Below, one piece after another: positions 1-7,665 of a DNA stretch of 33,117 nucleotides. Under the pieces are notes generated by a model. That model saw only the letters and a program-made list of their open reading frames with translations. It was not told where the DNA came from and searched no databases. Position numbers and translations under genes: made by a program. This DNA is from Alkalibaculum sporogenes (GTDB lineage Bacteria > Bacillota > Clostridia > Eubacteriales > Alkalibacteraceae): contig NZ_WHNX01000028.1 in the NCBI RefSeq assembly GCF_009362815.1, positions 1-33,117 of the forward strand, given 5' to 3'. The number at the start of each line of letters is the position of its first letter. Positions within the stretch are counted from its first letter, which is position 1.

Positions 1-172
1 GTTCATATTTTAAAGATGTTTTCTTGAATTTTTACATATCTAATGAGCCTGATAGAAAGTTATTTTTTTATTCTAGGACACAAAATTATTTACAGTCTCA
101 TTTTTATAGCACTTATTAAGTTTTTTATAGTTTAGTCAACTGAACTCCTTAAAATTGACGTATTTTAATAAA

Positions 173-197
173 CCTTTGTGATGAAAGGCTTTTTTTA
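173..197. terminator. Bidirectional hairpin terminator
   Basis: CCTTT and AAAGG form a short stem around a 6-nt loop, followed on the plus strand by a run of seven T. On the minus strand the hairpin lies just after the transposase stop and is followed by TTTATT, so it may end that gene. Bases 1-172 before it are AT-rich and show no convincing gene. Confidence 0.5.
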
Positions 198-223
198 TTA
201 TAGAAGATTTTGAAGTCTTAAAT

Positions 224-1838
224 TTAGGCGCTTTCTTTTAGTGAAAAGAGATGTGTACCTGTCCGTTCGGATTGAATTTTATTATGGAGCTTATTCACGT
301 TGTATGCTATCGCCAATAGAATACTCTCTGCTAGTACATTCTGTTTTCCTTTGCATAGAAATCTTCGAAAACCCATATTCTGTTTTAATTCACCAAAGGA
401 ACCTTCTACTTGTATGCTTCGATTCATTCTGAGTTGACAACCTTCTGTACTGATAACTCTTTCTAGATTTTCTTTTCTTTGCCTATTAAATAATTTTGAT
501 GTTTCTAGGTTTTTCGTTCTTTCTTCTAGCGGTGTCTTGCAATTGTTTCCTTTTATGAGAGCAGTTACTGCAATCTTCACAGGTGTAGACGGTTTTCTCA
601 CTCTCATATCCTGTTCTGCTTTTTCTTTTTACTTCATTGCTCACCGTAAGTTTTTTGTTGTTTTTGCAGATGTAGTAATCTCCTGCTTCGTTGTAATCCA
701 TATTTTCTTTACGGCTGATATCGTTTTTGTATTTTCTTGTTTTTGATATTTCATAGTTCGCTGGTTTTATAAAGGATAATTGTCCTTTTTCTTCAAGGTA
801 TCTATAGTTCTCTTCACTTTCATATCCTGCATCTGCACAAATCTTCTTATATTTGAAGTTTAGATGCCTCTCCATGCTTTCTACAAAAGGAATAAGGGTT
901 GTTGTATCTGTTGGTTGAGGTCCAACGGTAAGCCATGCAATATATTCTGAATCCACGCCATGCTGTACGTTATAACCTGCTTTTAGTTGACCATTCCTCA
1001 TAGCATCTTCTTTCATCCTCATAAATGTAGCATCCTTATCGGTCTTTGAATAGCTATTACGTTGCCCACAATGATGAATTTTTTGTGTATATTCTTTTAA
1101 CTTGTTGAGATATTCTTCTAGTTTTTCGATAGAACGTTGTAGTGGTGTCTTTCTTTTCCCTTGTCCATGTACGAATTCTATATTTTCTTCTTGTTTCAAG
1201 GCATATAGCTTTTTACGTAGTTTTTTTACATGTTTCATTTTTACGTGATTTTGATAGATTAGTTTAATTCCATAAAGTCCTTCACATTCAGCGACGAGCT
1301 CGGCTATTTTCTCTAATAGTTTTACCTGATTTTTTGTCACTGCTTTTTTCCATACAAAAGTATATTTGTTAGCACATGCTTCTATTTTTGTACCATCAAT
1401 AAATATTGCATCACCAGATACTTCACCAATATCATGAAGAAAACCGGACATTTGTGCTAGAATCTTTTCGGCGCAAGGAGCGAAATGAAGACTCCTAAAT
1501 CTTGCGAAGGTCGTATGATCTGGTACTGGTGAATTTTCAAGAAGAAACATGAAGTTAATATCACGACGGCATGAAGTTTCCATACTACGCGATGAATAAC
1601 GATGATTCATGTAGGAGTAAATCATAGTTTTTAGCATCTGTCGTGGCGTTGCTTGATTTTCCCGAATACGAGAATAAGTCGAATATAAATCTCTTAAATC
1701 CATCTCCTCAACAAATTGACTTAGCAAGCGCACGGAATCATCTACTGGAATGATATGATCAACATCAAACGAAATTTTTAATTGATAAAATTTTTGATTA
1801 ACGGTATAATTTTTCTGTAGAGTATTTAGTGTTTGCAT
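224..1838 (-). pseudogene. IS1182-family DDE transposase, frameshifted
   Basis: A minus-strand transposase reads from the ATG at 1838 and is open for 450 codons. It shows the N-terminal domain of this family with VPDHTTFARFR (residues 106-116), a first catalytic Asp in FIDGTKIEA (D148) and a second in CADAGYESEENY (D336). The reading then goes out of frame near 549-556, in the TAAAAGG of the coding strand. The next frame, open to the stop at 224, carries the expected C-terminus: RSIQVEGSFGELKQ, with the likely catalytic Glu, and GFRRFL. Repairing one small indel would give about 538 aa, the usual size for IS1182 transposases. This family is normally a single frame, so I read it as a broken gene, although programmed frameshifting at the A-run cannot be excluded. 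Confidence 0.85.
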
Positions 1839-1855
1839 ACTAATATTTTACCGTA

Positions 1856-1883
1856 AAATCCCTATTTTTCGAAGTAGGGATTT
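1856..1883. repeat. Inverted repeat upstream of transposase
   Basis: AAATCCCTA and TAGGGATTT form a perfect 9-bp stem with a 10-nt loop, 18 bases upstream of the transposase start. It may be part of the insertion-sequence end or a hairpin that blocks read-through transcription into the transposase. No matching copy was found near the other end. Confidence 0.5.
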
Positions 1884-1903
1884 ACTTTTTGTACAAAAAT
1901 AGA

Positions 1904-1940
1904 GGCTGAGCACTAATTACTTAGTGCAACAGCCCCTTTT
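1904..1940. terminator. Hairpin terminator, likely IS end region
   Basis: GGCTG and CAGCC form an outer stem and CACTAA with TTAGTG an inner stem around TTAC. The hairpin is flanked by T-rich runs on both strands, so it can act in both directions. Comparable palindromes often lie at the ends of IS1182-type elements. The exact IS boundary and target duplication could not be fixed because I found no matching inverted copy at bases 1-230. Confidence 0.5.
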
Positions 1941-1971
1941 TATCGCGAAGACAATGAGCCAAGCGTCTGTC

Positions 1972-2000
1972 TTGCTTTTTCCAAATTTAAATTATATAAT
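1972..2000 (+). promoter_or_regulatory. Sigma-A type promoter of ispD
   Basis: TTGCTT at 1972-1977 and a consensus TATAAT at 1995-2000 are separated by 17 bp, placing the start of transcription about 30 bases before the ispD start codon. It lies just past the IS-associated terminator, so ispD is insulated from the IS. Confidence 0.7.
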
Positions 2001-2037
2001 AGTACTCGTTATAAAATAAGGATGGGACGGTGGTATC

Positions 2038-2739
2038 ATGCCAAGACCGTTTGTAAGTTCAATTATCGTTGCTGCAGGTAGTGGTTCGAGAATGCAGGCA
2101 GGTGTTAATAAACAGTATCTATACTTAAGTGGCAAGCCTGTATTAGCTCATACGCTCCTTGCTTTTGAAAAATGTGAATTAGTTGACGAGATAATATTAG
2201 TAATCGGTAAAAAAGACATAGATATATGTAAAGAAGAAGTTATTAGAAACTATAAGATTAAAAAAGTAAAGTTATTAGTAGAAGGTGGAGATACCAGACA
2301 GGATTCAATGTATTCAGGTCTTAAGGAGGTTAATCCTAAAGCTGATATTGTAATTACTCATGATGGTGCGAGGCCTTTAATTCACCAAAATACACTTATA
2401 AAATGTATTGAAGGAACACTAGAACACAAAGCTACTATAGTTGCAGTCCCAGTAAAGGATACAATTAAAATAGTAGATGATGAATTAAATGTTAAAAATA
2501 CACCAAAGCGTTCTACACTTTGGACTGTACAAACACCACAAACATTTGACTACGATCTTCTTATGAAAGCTCATAAACAAGCCGTTGAAGATAACTTTAT
2601 TGGAACAGATGATGCAATGCTAGTAGAGCGATTAAATCAACCTGTGAAAATTATAAAAGGTCACTACGATAATATTAAGATTACTACACCAGAAGACTTA
2701 ATTATGGCTGAATCAATAATAAAGATTATACAAACATAA
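2038..2739 (+). CDS. ispD: 2-C-methyl-D-erythritol 4-phosphate cytidylyltransferase
   Basis: The 233-aa protein matches IspD, which transfers CMP from CTP to methylerythritol phosphate in the non-mevalonate isoprenoid pathway (cytoplasmic). The nucleotide-binding loop AAGSGSRM (residues 12-19) is followed by the conserved Lys25 in NKQY. GGDTRQDS, THDGARPLI, VAVPVKDT, TVQTPQTF, TDDAMLVE and the C-terminal TTPEDL are all present, and the length is normal. The ATG at 2038 is preceded by a GGATGGGACGG stretch that can serve as ribosome site. Its own promoter lies directly upstream. It is not fused or adjacent to ispF, unlike in many bacteria. Confidence 0.95.
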   Translation: MPRPFVSSIIVAAGSGSRMQAGVNKQYLYLSGKPVLAHTLLAFEKCELVDEIILVIGKKDIDICKEEVIRNYKIKKVKLLVEGGDTRQDSMYSGLKEVNPKADIVITHDGARPLIHQNTLIKCIEGTLEHKATIVAVPVKDTIKIVDDELNVKNTPKRSTLWTVQTPQTFDYDLLMKAHKQAVEDNFIGTDDAMLVERLNQPVKIIKGHYDNIKITTPEDLIMAESIIKIIQT

Positions 2740-2800
2740 TGCTTATTAATAAAAAGGTGATAAGAAATTCTAAAGTAGCGTAGTTATTAAAGATACTAAG

Positions 2801-2894
2801 ATGGATGATGAATATTTTGTAAATAAGTTAGTAGAAATAGAAGAAAGAATCAGTAGAAAAAGCTATAGCTTATGATACTGTACAAGGAGATTAG
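2801..2894 (+). pseudogene. Possible short gene remnant between ispD and glmM
   Basis: A 24-codon frame from the ATG at 2801 (MDDEYFVNKLVEIEERIS...) stops at 2875. Shifting frame near 2853 continues as EKAIAYDTVQGD to a stop at 2894, two bases before glmM starts. The charged, helix-like composition suggests the C-terminal tail of a lost protein. I do not recognise the family and no ribosome site precedes it, so this is tentative. Confidence 0.25.
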
Positions 2895-2895
2895 T

Positions 2896-4239
2896 ATGGG
2901 AATATTATTTGGAACTGATGGAGTAAGAGGAATAGCCAATAAAGATTTAACTCCTCAATTAGCCTTTGAACTTGGAAGAGCAGGGGCTTTTGTCTTGTCA
3001 AAAGGTAATGTGAAACCAAGTTTCGTAATAGGTAAAGACACTAGACTATCAGGTGACATGCTTGAAGGAGCGTTAATCGCTGGTATTTGCTCTATGGGTG
3101 GAGATGTTATAAAGTTAGGGGTAATGCCAACCCCTGCTGTTGCTGTATTAACTAGACATTTTAATGCGGATGCAGGGATAGTTATATCAGCCTCTCACAA
3201 TCCAGCAGAATTTAATGGAATTAAGTTTTTCAATAGCGAAGGCTTTAAGTTATCTGATGCTATAGAACAAAAGATAGAAGATTTAATTATTGATAAAAAC
3301 GAATACGAATTGCCTATTGGTGATAAAGTTGGTAGGGTAAAAGAATTTAACAATGCAGACGAGATTTACGTAGATTTTCTACTCAAAAGTATAGATGGTG
3401 ATTTGACAGGTCTTAAAATAATTTTGGATTGTGCTAACGGAGCTAGTTACAAAATAGCACCGGAAGTTTTTACTAGATTAGGTGCTCAGATTATATATGT
3501 AGGAGTTTGTCCAGATGGAATTAATATTAACCATAATTGTGGCTCCACACATTTAGATCTATTACAAGAAATTGTACTAAAAGAAGGTGCAGATTTTGGA
3601 TTAGCTTTTGATGGAGACGCAGATAGATTACTTGCAGTAGACAATTTAGGTAGAAATGTAGATGGAGACAAAATAATAAATATATTTGCTCATTCAATGA
3701 AAACAAAGGGAACTTTAAAGAAAGATACTGTAGTAGCAACAGTTATGAGTAATCTAGGGTTGGATTTAGCATTAAATAAAATAAACTGCAAATGTGTAAA
3801 GACAGATGTTGGAGACAGATATGTACTAGAAACAATGATTAGAGACGGTTATAATTTAGGAGGAGAGCAATCTGGTCACATTATTGTTCTAGATTATAAT
3901 ACTACAGGAGATGGTTTACTTACTGCAGTTTTATTAAGTAGCATTGTAAAAAAAGAAAATATAACCCTTAGCCAGTTATCAGATAAAATGAATGTGTATC
4001 CTCAAATATTAGTAAATGCAAAAGTCAAAAATGAGAATAAGTATAGTTATAAAGAAGATGAAATTATTAATAATGAAATAGAGAAAATAGAAGAACACTT
4101 CCATAATAGAGGTAGAGTATTAATTAGACCTTCAGGAACAGAACCTTTAATTAGAGTAATGATAGAAGGGGAAAATCAAGACGAACTAAAAATATTAGCT
4201 CAAAACTTGGCTAATTTAATTGTAGAGAGACTTGTATAG
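2896..4239 (+). CDS. glmM: Phosphoglucosamine mutase
   Basis: A 447-aa protein that interconverts glucosamine-6-phosphate and glucosamine-1-phosphate on the route to UDP-GlcNAc, peptidoglycan and wall polymers. The N-terminus GILFGTDGVRG, the phosphoserine loop ISASHNPAEFNG with catalytic Ser100, the metal loop DGDADR, the sugar-binding GGEQSGH and the phosphate-binding RPSGTEPLIRVM are all present. An upstream in-frame ATG at 2872 exists, but the start at 2896 is preferred. It has AAGGAG at 2884-2889, and starting there puts the active serine at 100 and gives the usual length. It is followed by a terminator, then by glmS, the preceding enzyme of the same pathway. Confidence 0.97.
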   Translation: MGILFGTDGVRGIANKDLTPQLAFELGRAGAFVLSKGNVKPSFVIGKDTRLSGDMLEGALIAGICSMGGDVIKLGVMPTPAVAVLTRHFNADAGIVISASHNPAEFNGIKFFNSEGFKLSDAIEQKIEDLIIDKNEYELPIGDKVGRVKEFNNADEIYVDFLLKSIDGDLTGLKIILDCANGASYKIAPEVFTRLGAQIIYVGVCPDGININHNCGSTHLDLLQEIVLKEGADFGLAFDGDADRLLAVDNLGRNVDGDKIINIFAHSMKTKGTLKKDTVVATVMSNLGLDLALNKINCKCVKTDVGDRYVLETMIRDGYNLGGEQSGHIIVLDYNTTGDGLLTAVLLSSIVKKENITLSQLSDKMNVYPQILVNAKVKNENKYSYKEDEIINNEIEKIEEHFHNRGRVLIRPSGTEPLIRVMIEGENQDELKILAQNLANLIVERLV

Positions 4240-4252
4240 TAGAAAAAAGACG

Positions 4253-4286
4253 TGAGGGAGAGGGTAGTAATCCCCTCGCCTTTTTT
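4253..4286 (+). terminator. Terminator after glmM
   Basis: GTGAGGG pairs with CCCTCGC across an 18-nt internal region that can also pair as GGG/CCC, followed by six T. It separates glmM transcription from the glmS ribozyme transcript. Confidence 0.75.
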
Positions 4287-4323
4287 ATGAGAATTTATAC
4301 CAGAAGTATTTAAAAAAAAATAA

Positions 4324-4350
4324 TTGTAAATATTTTGGCTATAGTATAAT
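4324..4350 (+). promoter_or_regulatory. Probable glmS promoter
   Basis: A consensus TATAAT lies at 4345-4350 with a weak TTGTAA at 4324-4329 (15-bp spacing, short). Transcription would begin around 4357, about 35 bases before the ribozyme cleavage site. The -35 assignment is uncertain. Confidence 0.45.
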
Positions 4351-4383
4351 ATAGTATGGTATGGAGGTGAAAAATAAAACTAA

Positions 4384-4530
4384 ATAAATATAGCGCCTGG
4401 ACTCAAATTTTTGAGTTGACGAGGATGGGGAGTATCGAAATATTCGGCGGATGCCCCAGTCAGTTTAAATTCTCCTAAACTGTTTAAAAGGTAAAACACC
4501 ATAGGTGACTATGGAAACAAAGCCTTTTTT
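4384..4530 (+). ncRNA. glmS ribozyme (glucosamine-6-phosphate activated)
   Basis: The hallmark core is clear: AGCGCC with the expected self-cleavage between A4392 and G4393, then GACTC/GAGTT of the first stem, GACGAGGATGGGGAGTATCGA and GGCGGATGCCCC. A 3' hairpin, CCATAG-GTGA-CTATGG, has a GNRA-type loop as in the P4 region. In known systems glucosamine-6-phosphate acts as cofactor for cleavage, and the cut mRNA is degraded, giving feedback control of glmS. The 3' limit is approximate. The position before glmS agrees fully with this assignment. Confidence 0.95.
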
Positions 4531-4618
4531 CAAACAATGTGGTTTTAAACCATGTCTATTGCTACGGAATCAAGTAGAACAATTAATTACAGAATTATTA
4601 CGTATAAAAGAAGTAAAG

Positions 4619-4663
4619 TGGGATTAAATTTATCAAGATAAATATTGATATCCCAGTTGTTTT
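4619..4663 (+). promoter_or_regulatory. Stem-loop in glmS leader
   Basis: TGGGAT (4619-4624) and ATCCCA (4650-4655) form an outer stem, with ATTTAT/ATAAAT inside, followed by GTTGTTTT. It lies between the ribozyme and the glmS ribosome site. It could be a weak terminator or a 5'-end stabilising structure in the cleaved message. Function not known. Confidence 0.45.
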
Positions 4664-4720
4664 AAGTTATTTTGTACTTAAGGCTTATTAATTAATGTAA
4701 AAAAAGGAGAATGAATATTA

Positions 4721-6550
4721 ATGTGTGGTATTGTTGGATATATTGGTAATAAAAAAGCTACAGATGTATTGGTTGATGGTTTAAGCAGATTAGAATATAG
4801 AGGTTACGATTCAGCAGGAGTTGCTGTTTTTCGAGAGGGAGATATAATTACCAAGAAGTACAAAGGAAGACTTGCAAACTTAGATGAGGAGATTAAGAAT
4901 GATCCAATAGAAGGAACTATTGGTATTGGTCATACTAGATGGGCTACTCATGGAGTGCCTTCACATGTAAATTCACATCCTCACGGTAATGCGGATAGCT
5001 CTATCGTCATAGTTCATAATGGCATTATAGAGAATTACATGGAATTAAAGGAAGGTTTAATTGAAAAAGGGTATAGGTTTTTGTCGGATACAGACACAGA
5101 GGTCATAGCTCATCTTTTAGATAGTTTATATATAGATGACATTGTTAAAACAGTTAAAGATGCTGTGGAATATTTAAAGGGATCTTTTGCCTTAGGTGTT
5201 TTATCTAAAAACGAACCAGATAAAATAGTAGCTATACGTAAGGATAGTCCTTTAGTTGTTGGAATTGGAGAAAATGAAAACTTTATAGCATCAGATATTC
5301 CAGCTATATTAAATTATACACGAGATGTATACCTGTTAGACGACGATGAAATAGCAATATTAACAAAGGAAAAAGTTACAGTGCTAGATAAATACGGTGA
5401 AGAAGCTGGCAAACAGGTGTTTAGAGTCGATTGGGATGCAGCCGATGCTGAAAAAGGTGGGTTTGACCACTTTATGTTAAAAGAGATTTACGAACAACCA
5501 AAAGCACTTAGAGATACTATGACTTCAAGACTTTACGAAGATAAGGAAGAAATAATATTAGACAAAATTAAGTTAGGTAAGGCAGAGTTAGATAAGATTA
5601 ATAGGATATATATAATAGCTTGTGGTACCGCCTATCATGCAGGGTTAGTTGGGAAACATTGTATAGAAAAATATGCGAGAATACCAGTGGAGACAGATAT
5701 AGCCTCTGAGTTTAGATATAGAAACCCTATAATAGATGAAAGTACATTGTTAATTGTAATTAGTCAATCAGGAGAAACTGCAGATACACTTGCAGCTATG
5801 AGACTAGCAAAAAATAAAGGCGCTAGAGTAATGGCTATTACAAATGTAGTAGGAAGCTCTGTATCTAGAGAAGCAGAAGATGTACTATATACATGGGCAG
5901 GACCTGAAATAGCAGTAGCTTCTACAAAGGCATATACTACACAACTAGCATGTATGTATATGATCGCTCTACACTTAGGTTTACTTAAAGGCAACATAGA
6001 TAAAGAGTTCTTCTCTAAAATCAGAGATTCATTAATGAGTAGCATAAATACAGTGCAACAAGTAATAGATAAAGAAGGGATGATTAAAGAATTTGCATAC
6101 AGAAACTTTAATGTAAGAGATGTATTTTTCTTAGGTAGAGGATTAGACTACTATGTAGGTCTCGAAGGTTCACTAAAAATGAAAGAAATATCTTACATCC
6201 ATTCAGAAGCATATCCAGCAGGAGAGCTAAAACATGGACCGATAGCATTAATAGAAGAAGGTACCATAGTAATAGCATTGTGTACGCAAGAAGGTCTAAC
6301 AGAAAAAATGATGAGTAATATTAGAGAAGTTAAAGCTAGAGGCGCGTATATACTGTCTATTGCAAAAGAAGGAAACAAATCCGTCGCTAAAGAGTCAGAT
6401 GAAATATTCTATATTCCAGATGTAGAAGATGATATTGCAGCAATACCGACAGTAATTTACCTACAACTACTAGCATACTACCTATCAGTAGCAAGAGGTT
6501 GTGATGTTGACAAACCAAGGAATTTAGCAAAATCAGTTACAGTAGAGTAA
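4721..6550 (+). CDS. glmS: Glutamine-fructose-6-phosphate aminotransferase
   Basis: This 609-aa enzyme makes glucosamine-6-phosphate from fructose-6-phosphate and glutamine, the first committed step to UDP-GlcNAc. The N-terminal glutaminase domain begins MCGIVGYIG, with Cys2 as the nucleophile after Met removal, followed by RLEYRGYDSAG, GHTRWATHG and SDTDTEVI. Two SIS sugar-phosphate isomerase domains follow (about residues 290-420 and 460-600), with ACGTAYHAG, SQSGETADT, ASTKAYTTQ and the C-terminal DKPRNLAKSVTVE. The length is standard. An AAAGGAG at 4703-4709 precedes the ATG. The gene is controlled by the upstream ribozyme, and its 3' end is the conserved docking site for Tn7-like elements. 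Confidence 0.98.
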   Translation: MCGIVGYIGNKKATDVLVDGLSRLEYRGYDSAGVAVFREGDIITKKYKGRLANLDEEIKNDPIEGTIGIGHTRWATHGVPSHVNSHPHGNADSSIVIVHNGIIENYMELKEGLIEKGYRFLSDTDTEVIAHLLDSLYIDDIVKTVKDAVEYLKGSFALGVLSKNEPDKIVAIRKDSPLVVGIGENENFIASDIPAILNYTRDVYLLDDDEIAILTKEKVTVLDKYGEEAGKQVFRVDWDAADAEKGGFDHFMLKEIYEQPKALRDTMTSRLYEDKEEIILDKIKLGKAELDKINRIYIIACGTAYHAGLVGKHCIEKYARIPVETDIASEFRYRNPIIDESTLLIVISQSGETADTLAAMRLAKNKGARVMAITNVVGSSVSREAEDVLYTWAGPEIAVASTKAYTTQLACMYMIALHLGLLKGNIDKEFFSKIRDSLMSSINTVQQVIDKEGMIKEFAYRNFNVRDVFFLGRGLDYYVGLEGSLKMKEISYIHSEAYPAGELKHGPIALIEEGTIVIALCTQEGLTEKMMSNIREVKARGAYILSIAKEGNKSVAKESDEIFYIPDVEDDIAAIPTVIYLQLLAYYLSVARGCDVDKPRNLAKSVTVE

Positions 6551-6590
6551 TGATGGAACATGGAAATAGTAAATGAGTGGCTTTTAAATA

Positions 6591-6670
6591 AAGTTGCGAT
6601 GTTTATAAAAAAGATACGATGTTTTAAATAAAGTCGCGACGTTTATAAAAAAGTTGCGACGCTTTGCCCC
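6591..6670 (+). repeat. Four tandem 20-bp TnsB-type binding repeats (right end)
   Basis: Units start at 6591, 6611, 6631 and 6651 in exact 20-bp register. The core is AAGTYGCGAYGTTTATAAA, with unit 2 more diverged (AAGATACGATG). In Tn7 the right end carries four overlapping TnsB sites with an AATAAAG core, and AATAAAG occurs here too (6587-6593 and 6627-6633). Together with the glmS-proximal position this identifies the transposon right end. Confidence 0.85.
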
Positions 6671-6700
6671 TTTAGATATAATTATCTAAAGGGGTGTTTT
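6667..6700 (+). terminator. Perfect 12-bp hairpin terminator before tnsA
   Basis: CCCCTTTAGATA and TATCTAAAGGGG form a perfect stem with loop TAAT, followed by TGTTTTT and the tnsA ATG at 6702. It would stop glmS read-through into the transposase genes. The GGGGTG of the 3' arm is also the only candidate ribosome site for tnsA, so the hairpin would bury it. Tn7 has a comparable hairpin before tnsA. Confidence 0.85.
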
Positions 6701-6701
6701 T

Positions 6702-7438
6702 ATGCCTAAAAGAAAAAGAGTATCTCAAGTTGAAAAGTGGATTAAACAAGGTCGTGGATCGGGTATTGGTACAGAGTATAAACCGTGGCTACAGATTCAA
6801 GATGTATCCTCTTTAGGTCGTTCAACTCGTTTAAAAGGAATAAAAACGAGCAGACAACATGAATTTTTATCTGATTTAGAAAGAAATTACTTTTATTTAA
6901 CTGAATATTCGGACTTTGTTGTTGAAATTAGAGAGCAATTTCCTTTACTACCGTTTGAAGAAACAATTATCATTGCTGATGAGTTGGGTATTAAACATCC
7001 TACTGATCCTAAAACTGGTGAATCAATTGTTATGACAACGGATTTTTATTAACGGTTGACAAGGGACAAGGCGTATTTGAAGTAGCTCGTACAATCAAAA
7101 TGAAGGATGAATTATTAAAGGAGCGAGTACTTGAAAAGTTTGAGATTGAACGTGAGTATTGGCAAAGAAGAGATATTGATTGGGGCATTGTGACAGAGGA
7201 AGAGATTCCAAAAACAATGGCACGAAACATTAGCTACATTCATGATTATTATAACATTCAGGATTATGATGTATTTCAGGAAATGAGTGCTCAACATATT
7301 GAAGATTTATCATTATCCTTAATGCAGAGGTTACTAAATGACGCACGAAGTATTCGGAATATTACGAATGAATTCGATTTAGACATACATTTGCCTTTCG
7401 GTAGTAGTGTACATAATAAAGTTAGCAATTTAAATTAG
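6702..7438 (+). pseudogene. tnsA: TnsA-type transposon endonuclease, frameshifted
   Basis: The first frame (116 codons) has the TnsA signature: EYKPWLQIQDVSSLGRSTR, HEFLSDLERNYF with the presumed catalytic Glu60, REQFPLLP, ELGIKHPTDP and MTTDF with catalytic Asp114. It stops right after at TAA 7050-7052. Adding one T to the T-run at 7043-7047 restores LLTVDKGQGVFEVARTIKMKDE, including the conserved Lys in ARTIK, and stays open to 7438. That continuation includes the C-terminal winged-helix part (SLMQRLLNDARSIRNITNEFD). Restored length is 245 aa against 273 in Tn7, so the last residues are also missing. TnsA cuts the 5' ends of the element together with TnsB. No tnsB follows. Confidence 0.9.
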
Positions 7439-7665
7439 AAAAACGAAAAAGACAATACTTCTTATATGCCAAGAGGTTTGCTCTAATAGTAAAAGACCGA
7501 TATCTATTACTTATTTAACATAAAATAATGGTAAATTAAATAGAATTAGAAAACTATGGTATGTGAGAGTTATATATATTATTAATTTTAATCATGTAGA
7601 AATGGATAGAAAGCTAAAGGCATATTGCAATATAGTATGTGTTAGAAGGGGGGCTTAGTTATTTA

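Noticed and set aside
7439-7665. Remnant of tnsB after tnsA
   Set aside because: The translated frames are short and show no integrase motif. No tnsB, tnsC or tnsD similarity was found anywhere in the window.
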